A DNA stretch of 64,000 bases from Podaxis mareebaensis (Eukaryota; Basidiomycota; Agaricomycetes; Agaricales; Agaricaceae): contig JAEUWP010000362.1 in the NCBI GenBank assembly GCA_018524725.1, positions 1-64,000 of the forward strand. Direction: 5' to 3'. Made by a program: the position numbers and the translations under genes. The first letter of the stretch is position 1; every line of letters begins with the position of its first letter. Below are positions 34,821 to 48,712 of this stretch, one piece after another. A model generated the notes under the pieces. That model saw only the letters and a program-made list of their open reading frames with translations, searched no databases and had not been told where the DNA came from.

Positions 34821-37800
34821 TTATGTCTGTACAACAATTTTGCTAACGAGCCCTGTCCCAAGTCTCTCGATCTCGGCGAGGATGGCATTCTGGTTCAAGG
34901 ATACCAGACCTTTATCCTTGCCCTTGTCATTCTCCTAACTTCGATGTAAGCTCAATAGGAAATAGGAAGTCTATCATTAACGTACCTTATGCACGGGTTC
35001 GCTCGAGAAACCACCCAACACTCTGAATGGCCTCGATTGTTTGACACTTGGGTCCCAAACCATACCGAAGCGGTCACCACCACATGGATCATAGAAAATC
35101 TTGAAAGTGTCTGCATATATTCTCTGCGAGTCATGACGATCAGCACCTGCTATTGGGTTAGATTTTGCGAAACCTTGCCTGCAAATCATCAAAAAACATC
35201 CTGGCAGGATCAAACCCAGGTCGAACGCTTGCATCTTGTCCACCTAACATTTTATTAGCATACTTCCCGCGTTTCGTCAAAACTTCTGTGTTTGCAGCAA
35301 CGTTGTGTGCGTAACGGGGCAACACAGACGGGTTAAGCTGTATGACGAAGTCGTAGTCATCTGTTGGATGAATGAACAAAGCCTAAAGTTTACTTTCGGT
35401 CAAAAGCGGGATTTCGCTGAGACAGTAAAATGCGAACCTGTACGTTGATATGCCCCTTTTCAATCCCTTGCAAGTACTCCCAACTCGCTTGCGCAAGGGC
35501 CTTAATTCTATGCGCAACGACCACATCCGGGCCATTATTCGTCCACATCTTTCCCTCCCTATCGAACTCCGTCGAAATCGTCCATGCGCTCGTATTCGAC
35601 GCCTTCACCTCCTTTGCCTCGGTACCTTTCCCACTAACTTCCGCCTTATTCCCAACACCGCCTTGGCCACCCATACCTTCCTCTCCTCCCTCGCCTTCCA
35701 CGGACGTCTCTTGATTCTGATTCTGTGTCTGTCCATACAAAGGCACATACACCCCCTCCTCCCACCTCCACTCCCTCAAAAACTCCACGACACACGCGAA
35801 CCCCCTCTCCTTCGTCCCTGGCACACCTGGCTGCTTCACCGCCATATCCGAATCCACATCGACCTCAACATATCTCCCATCTTCACCCACAAACACCTTC
35901 GCGCAAATCAACTCCACTGCCTCCTCGCTTACTCTCCCCGGGCCAAGCACCCAGTGCGCTGCAAGCCACCGCTTGACGAGCCGTACCGTCCCCGCATACG
36001 CTGAGTATCGATGACACAACGCCGCAACGGCACGGTGGTGGCGTGGTCCATGAATGAATCGACGAGTGTAAACCTCCTTAGCATAGACAGCGTCATGGTA
36101 CTCTTTTTCTTTTTGTTGTTTTTGTTTTTGTAGCGGTTTGACGTGTGGAAGGAGCTTGTCATGTCCCGCGATGACACGATCCAATAACACTGCCTCTCGG
36201 GAATTCCAGATCCGTACCGAGAATGCCCAGCCTTCGGGCGTGAGCACCTCCAGGAATGATTGATCCAAAACTGGGTTACTTTCGTGCACCCCATCGCCTG
36301 TGACCACCCTCGCTTTCAACCCTTGCACGGATTTCATCAACCCCTCTGCGACCTTCTCGAAGAACGCGAGCTTGATTTTCTGGATGGCTTTGAGGTCATC
36401 TGGCCATTTTGATGATTTCTCGAATTCCACGATAATGTCCATAAGAGGGAGATACCGCGCGTTGGGTGGGAGGATACTGGCCAAGGAATCCGAAAGAGGT
36501 ACGGGAGCAAAGACGCTTGTGTACCGCAAAGCCTCGCATACAGGACTCACATTGAGCGTCGCGAGGGGGAGTTCGTCATCCAGATCTTTAATCGCCTTGA
36601 CGAGTCCGTCGAAAGCCGTCAACGCGCTCTTGTACCCCACGGGTGACCCTCCATTTAAATATACTCTTGACACCTCTTCTGGAAGCCTCAATACCGAGTC
36701 GAACGCAGACTGCCAGCCGCGTACTGTGCTGTCCTTATCCGGGATTCCAAAATGGCGCTGAAGAAGGAATCGAACGACAAGACTTGGCACATGTGCGCGT
36801 TCATCTGCAGTTTTCACGTCCCATACCACACTCTCCACGATCCGGCCATCTTTAAATCTCCGCAATTCGGCCTTTTCTCCCCAGAGCTCCCGGAAGGCGG
36901 TGATCAGACTCTGGTCTTGTTCATCTGCCGCTGGACCATGGTCTACGAGTCGTGCAGCGTGCTGGGGATGATAGACAAGGCCGATGTATATCACATCAGG
37001 AGTCGATGGGAGAGCATGATTGATAGGACGTGGGGTAGGGGATGGATGGAGGATTGTTATTACTTTTGTGCGGTTGCCAAGACCTTTATGGAGGAGCTTG
37101 TCAATTGAGAGAAGGAGCGCGGTGAACGCTGAACCTTGGTCCATTGTTTCATCGAGGGAGAGGTTACGGGGTTTTGCTTCGCTCAAGTCTACACTATTCG
37201 GGGGCATTAGTTGCGTAAAGGGAGGGCTAGAGAGGGCTAGAGAAAGGCGAACCGGAGGATGCTGTCGAACCGTGTTGGGAGGTTGCGATGTTCCTTGAGG
37301 AACACCTCAGTGAAGGAGTCTCCGGAAATTGTTGTCCGATTAAGCGTCTCCAGTGTCTTGAGTGCTTCTTCTCGTAGCTAAAACCCAATTCAAGGTTTGA
37401 TCAGAGACTGAGTCCCGGTACACGCACCAATTCCAATGAGCCACGAGGTACCCCCAACAGTAGATTAACCAACGACGTCGAATCAACAAACACAGGCTGT
37501 TGCTGAATGACATATTCCTCTGGGGAGAACTACACAAAAGCCCATTCAGTCTCTCCACCAAGTCACCCTTCGAAAATTTCAAAGCTCACCCTATGCCCAT
37601 TCGCTGACTTTACAAACACTGCCTCCTTCTCAAACTCAAACTTCGCTACACAATCCCAAGATTAGTGTCCCAACCCCAAGAAGCAAAAGCCAGCAAACAC
37701 ACTTACCCAAGAAATCCAACGCAGCCTTAAACATCTGATACGAACTCAACCCCCTCCCAAGTGCCTTCCTCTTCCCGAAACCCGCCTTCCCGGAACCCTG

Positions 37801-39276
37801 CACCTCCTCACCAAGAACAACCAAACTAAGCACAGCGCTCCACCACACACCTCGTCCTTCAAACCCACACACACACAACTTGCCTTCCGCACCTTCAGAA
37901 AATCCCCGCTGGTTCGCCCATACGCGGAGGAGTGTGATTGCGTCGCTGAATGCGGGCGATTCTTGTTTGAGGTCGTGTGTAATGAGGAGGTGCTGACGGG
38001 GTGTGAAGGCGTGCAGGAGAGCGGTGTTATAAGTTGATGAGGGGATGTGTCGAGGCTGAGATTGCGTTGAGGTGTCGTTTTGAGATGAGGAAGAGGAGGA
38101 AAGGCGGAGGTTGGAATGGGATGGGGAGAGACGGGAGAGTGGTATTGGACAGGTTTTGGATACGGTAGGGATGATGACGACTTTTGCATTTAGTTTTGTG
38201 AAATCCGTTGGGGAATCATCTAGGAGTAGAGATAACCTTTACTTCAAAAGAGAAGGGAGGCAGGAAACCATGATTGCGCACCTTTTAGTGGTATGAGGAC
38301 GAGGTTTGTTAATCGTGGATCTCCGGAAGGCGATTCGTAGGACACATCGACGTTCATTTTCTTCGAGGACTTGATAGCAGAGGCAATGGCAGCCAAATAG
38401 AACGCTCGTTTCTGGAAGAACCGACCATTGAGGTAATCCTTCTCCTGAAACAAGCTCTACAGCACAATAAGGTGATAAATCCCAGCAGAACACCTCAACA
38501 AATTCGAAAATAACACACATCAGGCATTTCCACAGCCAAATCCACACCATACCTCAACCCGTCTTTCGGCTTCACGCTGATCTTATTCGCCCAGCTACCA
38601 ACAAGCAAAATATCACTTGGGCTCTCATAACTGACTTTCCAGTTCGTCTCTTCGGTGGGTAGTGGTAGTGTGTACGGCACGGCGACGCCTTTCTTGAGCA
38701 TCTTGCGCGCGGCTTCGAGGGGGTGTTGTTGAGGGATGGATGGGATTTCCATGATGAACGTGTGTAGTCCCAGGAGGAATCGGTCGAGGGGTGGGATTCT
38801 CGAAGGCTTGGGACGGACATTTGGTAGTAGTGCATCAATCTGGGGAGGTAGTCCACATTAGAGACAATTGAAATAAGCGGATGAGGGGGCGCACCTGAAG
38901 TTTGAACGAACTCGACCGGAAGAGGTCAGCAGCATCCTTGATAACTCGTAGCTCTTCTCCTATCGGTGGTTTGTTCGGTTTTCCACCACCTTGCTCGTAA
39001 TTTTCCTGTGAAACCGTAGTGGTGCCTTCTATACCTGCCCATTCTTCTCCTTCTTCGCTCTGGGAGTTGTCAGATCCTTCATGGAGACTCTCGTCTTGGT
39101 CCATGGGTTCATTTTCGCTTTGATCAGAGTCCGAGTGCCCTGGGAGTTCTTCGCCCCCAACTTTGCGCGCCTGGGGTAAGGAGTGAGTATTCAACATTTA
39201 CATCATACTTTCTGCAGAATAATACCTTGCGAGAGGCTGTCTGCTCTGATCTCTTGCGCTTGAGATTGAGCGCCAT
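34821..39276 (-). CDS. UTP22: Nrap/Utp22 pre-ribosomal processing factor
   Basis: This long multi-exon gene starts at ATG 39276 (MALNLKRKRSEQTASRK, exon 39226-39276) and ends with a TAA at 34821-34823 after AILAEIERLGTGLVSKIVVQ. An acidic stretch follows the start. The conserved Nrap body follows: LLVGSWANKISVKPKDGLRY, LVLIPLK, LLITHDLKQESPAFSDAITL, LFGEKAELRRFKDGRIVESV-like GEKAELRRFKDGRIVESVVW. The typical C-terminal block is KYANKMLGGQDASVRPGFDP. Family knowledge: Utp22/Nrap is a catalytically inactive poly(A)-polymerase-like pair of modules. It acts with Rrp7 in the UTP-C part of the small-subunit processome in the nucleolus. The length is roughly 1,150 residues. Internal exon edges are approximate. 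Confidence 0.9.
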
Positions 39277-39386
39277 GACACTCGAGGGAAGAAAATTGTG
39301 CACAGCCACCGACATAAGTTGATGATCATAAAGTTATTGATTACATTTGAATTACTCTACTTGTCTAGCTATCATACAGTGTCCAG

Positions 39387-40648
39387 TCACCTCGAATGTC
39401 CATTACACATCGTTCCTGGCGCAGGGCCTTTTCCAATCTCGCCCTGTCCCGGGCTCCTCCCAAAGCCGAATATCTTACTCAACGAATCGTATACTGCCTG
39501 GTGTGGTGCAGGATGTATCGAGTTGATAACTTGCTTGTGTATGAGTCCTGACAACGGCGAGAAAATATATGTTGATTCGCTAGAACCGGCGCAAGTCAGC
39601 GCGACACATGGGGAGAGAAGCGAGGATGACACGTACACCTCCCATTCACCCAAACTCCCGCTCACTCTGGCATTGCCAGTCACCATGAACCTCACAAATA
39701 GACTCTTCTCTCTCAAGGACCGCTTCTTTTCCCTTTTGCCCTCGGAGCCCTCTCTCGGCTCGCTGTCGCTAGTGTCATCTTTCTTGGGCGTCGAGGGTGG
39801 ACCGTTTAGTGAAACCTTCAACAACGTCACAGCAAGATCGGAATACAACGCGTTCATTGTATGTTTCATGAAGGACGCCGAGGCAAGATACAACGGCAAT
39901 CCTGCAATCAAAGTTGAGAACTGAGAGGACAAGTCCGGTAGTAAAGGCGCACCCTCGATATGCAGCGTTCTCGGAAACGGTGCAGGTAAAGCCGCTGGAG
40001 GTGTATACTCCAACTTGACCCTCGGCGAGTAAATGGGTTCAACGTCACTCTCTCCCGCCTGCCCGTCTCCTTCATGCGAGTGTGAATGAAGAAAGTCCAT
40101 CGGGTTTGCGCTCGGCCCAAGCGACAATGGTAAAACCGAGGAAGACTTGACAATTACAGGTGCTCCAGTCGACTTGTCCACCTTGGTCACTAGTCCGATT
40201 TTGAAAAAGTCTGGGAGGGTTTCTTGGAGCACGAACAGCGCCCTCCCTATTCAGAAGAACAAATTAGAGTTAATTCGAGTGAGATGTACCATGTAAACGC
40301 ACCTGTACGGATCTCCCACTCAGCATCCGAGAGTTCAACCTCTTCGTTCGGATCGGGTTTCGGTGTTTTCCCAAGACTCACTTTGGACGGGGACACCGAG
40401 TCCGGTGGTCTCGAGCTCCTCAGTCCCAGTGCTAGATCATTATTCTCCTTGAAGCCACCACCAATCACGGAATCACGACCCAAAGTCAAGTCACGACTGT
40501 CGCCCACCGCCGAGGGCTGGGGGAACGACGTCATAGCAGTCGCCGACGAGGTTGCAGTAGTCGAACCATATTTCAGCTTTGTTCCAAGCCTGAGGGGGGA
40601 TTTTGAAGTAGAAATGAAGGCCTTGTGGAGGGCATTTCGCGTGAACAT
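39387..40648 (-). CDS. Conserved fungal protein, possibly mitochondrial (DUF2358-like)
   Basis: Exon 1 (40313-40648) opens MFTRNALHKAFISTSKSPLR, Arg/Lys/Ser rich and free of acidic residues, like a mitochondrial presequence. It joins at 40246 to a long exon. A further intron with donor GTACGT near 39640 joins GEWEV to ESTYIFSPLSGLIHK. The core runs from LQETLPDFFKIGLV through IYSPRVKLEYTPP, HTMNALYSDL and SLFVRF to SIHPAPHQAVYDSL. The layout resembles NTF2-like DUF2358/C6orf136 proteins, whose role is poorly known. I hold the family name loosely. It is convergent with nothing and diverges from no neighbour closely; UTP22 lies 110 bp downstream on the same strand. Confidence 0.65.
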
Positions 40649-40936
40649 TCCTCAAGTGGGGAATGTCGAGCTCTTGCCAGTGCGCAATATACGCAACGCC
40701 GAATGTTCCTGAATCCCGTCATGACATCGGCACGTCTTTGTTTGATTCCCACTCCGTTGACAAACATTCACCCCGACGGGATAAGCTTCCTAATTCATTT
40801 TGACCTTTCATTATTTATTAAGTGGCTTTAGGCACAGCACATGTCATAATCAATCATAATGCCTCTGTGAGATGTTCCTTGAGGTAATAATTCCATACTC
40901 ATTCATATTCACCTCCACATTGCACCTGCACCATCA

Positions 40937-43900
40937 TTAGTACCTCACCTGAATTCCGACCCAGAAACACATACCGGTACAATTCCAAGAACCACATTTA
41001 CACTCAACATAAATAGGATCATTCCGCTTCTCTCTTTGTACTTCCTCTTCTTCGTCCTGCTCGTCCTCTGGGTATTTACCGGTATAATTGAAACATATTT
41101 CCTGGTGAGGTTCTATATCCCTGGTCGAGAACACCACTAATAGTGGCTTCTCGACGTCAGGTTCATTGATGTAGCAGGCATAAAGCCGTGCATTTGGGTC
41201 GCATGAATGATTCTACGCAGTCCTTCAGTTGAGTGAAGTTTAGGTAGTTTAAGTTAAACTCACCAGGAATCGGGTGAACTACACAAGGTGGGTAAGTATT
41301 ATTTTCCACTTGGAGGTTTTTGCTACCACGTACATTTCCGGCATGATATGCATCTACGGTATACTTATTGTGCCACTCATCGGGGTTCTCCTCGGGCTTT
41401 AGATGCCAAAAGTCAATATCAAACAAGTAGGTTTTGCCGACTTTGTTGTAGTAGCTGGCAGTTTTTGTTATAACTTTGCTCCTAGCCAATCATGGTGGGG
41501 TTAGTACTTACTGTCCACGAGCTTCGCCCTGTTCATCTGTCAACAGTTCGCCTGCATATATCCCGATGAATGTTCCCTTGGGTATCCGTTTGGCGCCATT
41601 AAAGACACCTATATTAATACCTCAATTGCTGGGCAACTGCGGAAATTTCATAGCCATACCCCATCCTTTATTCGGCGTTTTCTTGATGCTGATCTGGCAT
41701 TTCCGACCATGTTGCACAACCTAAAAAGAACCCAATCAATTAACCAATTTCAAAAAAACGGTAAAAACGCTCGAAACACCCACCCGATTCCTACAATCCT
41801 CATCACACGCACACAGCTCATTACACTCAAAAATCGGGTACCCAGCATGCTTCAACCTCCCATTCTTGTCATACACAAACCCATCCTCCATCCCCAAATA
41901 CTTTCTCTGCCTCTTCGCACACGCACACGTCTTACTCCTCGGATCACACTTCCCAACACACCCGCACCCTTCTAGCTTGCTGTAATCCGGCAACGGCACG
42001 CCCTCACCATACCACATCCGGTTTGAGTAATTAAACTCAAATAACGGCGTCGGCTCCAAATCCACATCATTGATGATTTCAATGTCCGGCGCACCCGCCT
42101 CGTCTTCAACGATACTTTCGAGTATATATGCCCGAAAGACGTCTCGTATGCCTTGGTGCATCCGGGTATATTCCGAAAGACGGTTGATCGAGTCCGGTAA
42201 AGACGTAGGGATATCTTTCGCAGAGTAATGTTTGAAGTGGAAGTTGCTCAAATCCCTTTTGTGGGTTTCCCATGTGAGGGCTTTGAACCCACCATAGGAA
42301 AGTGGTGCACCTCTATCATCAGGTCCAGGACTAGGACTCGAATCCGGTGGGGATTCGACGTCAGTAAAAGGCAGGATATTGTCCGTCTCCGAATGCGAGC
42401 TTCCAGAACTACGCCGTAATGACTGTCGGAGAGGAGGGATGAGTTCCGGACTCATGTTAGACCTTGCAGACAAATATGGGGCATCACTACCAGCGGCATT
42501 TTGCGGTTCCCCGGAACTGGCGCCGGCATTTCTGACTGTGGCTTCATAAACCTCGAGTTCCTCTGCGGCCTCATCTGAATCTTCGTCTTCCACAATTCGG
42601 CGGGGGCGCGCGGGAAGCGTAGGTCTCTTCTGAGCAACTGGGATGGGAGAGATAGAACGCGAAGATCTGGCAGATTTTGATTTCTTGGATTCCAAAGGCA
42701 TATCTGGTGCAGAGACCATGGGCACAGAGCGGGGACGTGGTGTCGGCTCTTCCTTCGATGGACCAGCAACGAAGGCTGCAGCCGTCTTAGGTCTAAGAGG
42801 TTCTCTGGATGGTGTTGGGGCAAGAACTGGCGGTGTGATCGGGGGTGGAGAAGCCTGTCGAATAGGGAGGGGTACAGGCGATAACGGCGCTTCCCGCTTC
42901 ATTTTCTTCGGCGAGGAGGGCTTAAAACCGGGTTTTGGAGCTGAAGATTGATGAGTACATGATCTCTAAAGTGGAGAATACACGTACGTTGTACGGACGG
43001 TTCGTCCGAGTCGTCAATCGTAAGGTCAATGATATCCTGTTCCAGCGCCAGTTTAGAAGCCAATGCAGATGCCGCCTTTCGAGCTTCCTGTTTTCGGTAA
43101 GCTTGATTAAGAGCCTCGATGAGGTCCATATTTCCTCCAGATGAGGACTTTCTGTGCTTTCCCTTGTCCTTCACCTGTATGAAAGACGAGGCAGTTGGTT
43201 ATGGCTCAGAAGTGTGATTTCTCGAACTTACACTCTTGGGGCCTGGTAAAGGTGCAGACGGTCTTCCTTTAGCGAACACCTTCCGGCCTGGTTTGGGGCT
43301 TAGAATTGTGTCGGGTTTCGCAGGAACATCTTCGTCTTCACTGCTGCCAATGACAATGACATCGTGTTCGCTATATCGACGTTTTTGTTCCACCAAAGGT
43401 TTTTCCTTTTCCTTCCCTTTAGCTGAACTTTGAGTCGTCGGAGTGGGACGAAACGAAAACGGAGACGGCCAGGCAGCTGATTTGCGAGGAAAAGGGATGG
43501 TCTTGCGAACATCTAATGAACCCAAAGAAACATGAGTTAATCTACTATGAGAGGACTGATGGCGCGATCATTTACCTTGTATTTCTTTACCCTTGTCTGC
43601 CTGGATAAGACCCGGTCCAGATGCATTAATCAATGACGAAGAGTCAGTTTCGCTCGCACTACCGCTGCCCGATGCCACTGGGCCTATCCCATCAAAAGTC
43701 AGCAGCTAATATCGACAGAAGGACCCACTACTTACGGTCAAAATGATGTTTCTTGGGCCGCTTTAACAAACCGCCTGTTTTTCGGGCAACCTGCCTCTTT
43801 TGGTTCACAACCAATGGCCCAGATTCTGTCCATCCAGATGTCAGCATTTGTCACGATATAACCTGGGAAGGGCTGTACCGTCATCTGTCTGAGCGCTCCG

Positions 43901-45086
43901 AACAGGAGGTTCCAACAAGGAGCTCCGCTCTGACCCAGATATTGACACGGAGCCACTGCCCCTGCTGGGACCTGCAGCGTTTCTACTCGTGCTGCCGACA
44001 CCGACGTTTCGAGTAGGGCCAAAGAACGAGGAAACGTTCCCATCGCTCGAATCACCGAGATATTCTGGTGTGACCGAAGCCTTTTCCTTTCCCTTTCCCT
44101 TGTCTTTATCTTTCTCCCTTTCTCCCTCCCTCTCCCTCTCTTGGCGTTGCTTTGCCAACTGCCTCTCCCTTTCCGTAGGCTTTACACGGCCCCTGTGTTG
44201 CTCCCTCCATCTCTCGATGCTGGAATCAGTACCACGGGGAGTAGCAGTAGTATACAGAGCCGCAAGGTTGGAGGCTGTCGATCCCTCATTCCTACTGGTC
44301 GAACTAGACGCAGTACCTGGAGCAGGTTGCGTGTTGAAGTTGCTCGTAGGTTTGGGCACTGCACCATGAGGGAGCTTATCCCTGATCTGGCTCGAAGCGC
44401 CAGGGAGACCAGAAGTCTGACCAGGTGGAGCAACGGGCGTTTTGACTACTCCACTATCATCAGTCACAGAATTTAATTTAGCAGTGACGGCGCTCGCACC
44501 TGTTCCAGCGCTTGAACCAACGCCTAGGCCCGAGGAACCAGAAACACTAAGACTAGAACGACCGGATTTAGAAAGTTCTGGAAAGCAACCAACAACACAC
44601 CAAACCGTGATGATCAGTCAGCACAGTCAGCGGCTATGTGAGTATAAAACCAGGACATTCTAGGACTCACTCTGATTCGCCTCGTTCAGCCCGATACCAG
44701 ACACACTGTGTCTTGGGCGTTTAGTACTGGGCCCGGCTTCCCCGCGGCCCATGACATCGCGTTCATCACCACCTTTCCGTTTCTTAACCTTCGTGACGAA
44801 CGGTCCTGTTATCTCGACTATCTCGACCTCTCCGTCGGAGGACCCTGGGTCTGTCACAGTGCCATGCAGACGCAGTAGTGCAACGGCGCGTAAGTGGCAC
44901 ACATCAACCCATCAAATGCATCACGTTTGGGGGGAAAAACAAATTACAGGATTCATCAGCATATATCCATACAAATGATCAAAACCTTTGATAATGCTCC
45001 AAAGGTTAGTTCTTTAGCCTCTCACCTTGCAGGGTGGCCCAACCAGGTCCTGGAGAAGGGTCATTTCTGAGCAGGTTGTTAGACAT
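40937..45086 (-). CDS. Histone H3K9 methyltransferase, Clr4/DIM-5 (SUV39) type
   Basis: Exon 1 (45026-45086, MSNNLLRNDPSPGPGWATLQ) splices in frame to a long, Ser/Pro/Lys-rich, disordered N-terminal half of several exons. The pre-SET domain has clustered cysteines (GCGCVGKC, KTCACAKRQ, ELCACDEDC). The SET domain follows: PKGTFIGIYAGELLTDEQGE, YLFDIDFW, FTRFLNHSCDPNARLYACYI and EICFNYTG. Post-SET is CKCGSWNCTGMCF. All zinc and SAM-binding motifs are present, so it should mono- to trimethylate H3K9 and nucleate heterochromatin. No chromodomain is visible, as in DIM-5 and unlike Clr4. Three or more SUMO-interaction-like motifs lie in the N-terminal half. FTRFL is encoded by a 15 nt microexon at 41264-41278. 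The length is near 1,100 residues. Confidence 0.85.
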
Positions 45087-45510
45087 TTAGAAACCTGATA
45101 GGTGTGGGTGATTTTAGGAAGGAAAAAGGAAAAAGTGAAAGGAAGTCAGAATCCCCTTTCCACCCTGCTCTACCTGGGTGGGGGTTTATATTATCCCCCA
45201 ACTCTCATAACACAAGGTTGAAGCATGGCCATTATGTAAGCAAAGCTTAAGGGTAGGCTATTCGTGTGACATAATTTTGTGTCTGTTTCTTGATCTAGAC
45301 TTTTGTTTGCCTGCCTATGGATGTCCCCCGAAGATAAGTAACAAATAATATAGAGTATCAAGATAACGAAAAATTGTCCAGGTCTTATATGCATACGATT
45401 CATTGATTTTGACGCCAATATGGCAGGCAATGACAAACCTCATGTACTAGACTGGTTTGCTTATGGATACAATTAAAGACAACATAAAGCAAATAGGAAT
45501 CTGATGGCAA

Positions 45511-46964
<1,454 letters not shown>

Positions 46965-48712
46965 TGTGGCCCACGTTTACAGAAACCAAGAAATTGGGGC
47001 AGGTTGGAGTCAGTGGTAGCGTTCAGGATAATGGCAGACGACCTCGCAGTGAAGGGCAGGTAATTACACACCACGTGACCTCACCACTGCAACGCGTGAC
47101 ACGCGCCGTAAGTCAGCACGTGCAAGGGATTTGTTGTTGTATTCTGCATTGCTATGCCGCCACGAGCAAACTAACTGCTAAGACGCGGTGGGTACATACT
47201 GGCCGTGCAAGGGATGTTATGGATAATCTGTATTTTTATACAACGCTAGGTACGAGCAAACTTACTACTGGGACGCGGTGAGTGTATGTTGTGACTACGC
47301 CCAGCGGCAGGAGAATGTCTACTTAAATTAGTGATGTGTGTTTCGGGGGAAGTGTTGTCATGCAAGCGGGTATGCAAAATGCAAAGTGGCAGCAATCGTA
47401 CCAGGCAGGTTCCAAAATCAAGCCCCTAAAAACATGGGCGACATGGCGCATGCACATAGATCGCATTCAACCTGTGCAGTCAGATCCGCGTCCTGCCTAG
47501 ATCACTTCCTGACCTGCTGACTGGACGACGCACTTGTGAACTTGCTCGATCGATCATGTCATGACAAGCGCACAGACTTGTGTACGTGCGACTAACATGA
47601 AAAGAAGATCAAGGCTGTTGTACTCGGTCAGAATAAAGCTCAAGCATGTACTACAGCACCTACAATACTAGTGCAGAAGCACCCAATTAGGGCAAAGGAA
47701 CCCGAACGAGAACCCCAAACACAATCACCCCCTCGGAACGTCCGCGGAATGTTACACATATCATTAAAAGTGATGTTCGCAAAGAAACAAGTCGCCCTTA
47801 TTCCGTTTATCATAGGACCTACATATGTCAGGAAAACACTTCAGGAGATGACGTAACGTTTACTGGCCACCCACATTTACAGGATTCAAAGGTTCCTCTT
47901 AGCCTCCTGAGCGGCAATCCACCTGTGCTACCATTAGCTGTGATACCTGGGAGTACTTGCTCATAAACGCGCTGCAATCTTAAAACGACCTCGGAGACTG
48001 ATCACCTTTTCTGATGCAAGGCACTGCTATATATTAGGCACCGGGTAGCTGGACACAACGCAAATACACATGCCGTACACTTGTTAGGATGTTGTAACTT
48101 CTATGAGTGACCTGGGAACCAGAAAGCATCTTATGGGCGGTAAATACTGGCTTTTGTGGATGTAAAAATGCCTACTGCGAAGAAGATGCTGCTTACTCAA
48201 ACTCAAGTCTTGTGGGGCAAGAGAAATCAGGGCGCTGTTGTGGGGACCCGCAGAGCTCGGCATGGATATCATCAATAGGCGCCCAGGGGCGCAGCTTACC
48301 ATGAGGGGATTTCTCATCGCCTCGTTATAAGTTCTGGCCATCTTCCCTAGCGCTGCTACAGTTTTCTTGGCTTGTGCTTGTGCAGGATGGCCCAAGAAGC
48401 ACCCCAACACCTCCATTCTACCCACCATAGGAGACTCACTCTTACGGATGCAGCGAGACCAGTCCGACCACAGGGTTCTGTACCACTTTTGCAACGGCGG
48501 ACGGGGACACTACCACCAGATATCGACCCGCGTTTGATGCCAGCTGAGGTTCCCAATCCCAGTCATCGACATGGAACACCGTCGGGTACGTTCTTCTGCT
48601 ATTATGGAATGTAGTGATCCTGATGCAGGGGGGAATGAAAAGGTCCTTGGCCTTTCTTGGACTTGCATGTATCGGTGCGTTTCTCCCGCTCCCTGCACTC
48701 CTATTCTTCCTC
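46965..48712. other. Long intergenic region
   Basis: Apart from the tandem repeat at 47119-47292 I see no supported gene. A minus-strand reading near 48.3-48.5 kb (AKKTVAALGKMARTYNEAMRN) looks protein-like. It has in-frame stops and could be a small gene or a relic. Confidence 0.4.
47119..47292. repeat. Two-unit tandem repeat, period about 85 bp
   Basis: Both units begin CGTGCAAGGGAT and contain TACGAGCAAACTTACT or its near match CACGAGCAAACTAACT, then GACGCGGTG and a GTG/GGTA end. The units are at 47119 and 47204. The GACGCGGTG word recurs near 22816. Confidence 0.6.

Noticed and set aside
34469..34888. Minus-strand frame of 139 codons
   Set aside because: It overlaps the real UTP22 last exon in another frame and the NACHT protein 4 first exon; no family match.
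35450..36004. Plus-strand frame of 184 codons
   Set aside because: Antisense to UTP22 coding sequence.
39298..39924. Plus-strand frame of 208 codons
   Set aside because: Antisense to the conserved gene at 39387-40648.
43989..44476. Plus-strand Ser/Leu/Pro-rich frames
   Set aside because: Antisense shadows of the Arg/Glu/Lys-rich disordered part of the methyltransferase.
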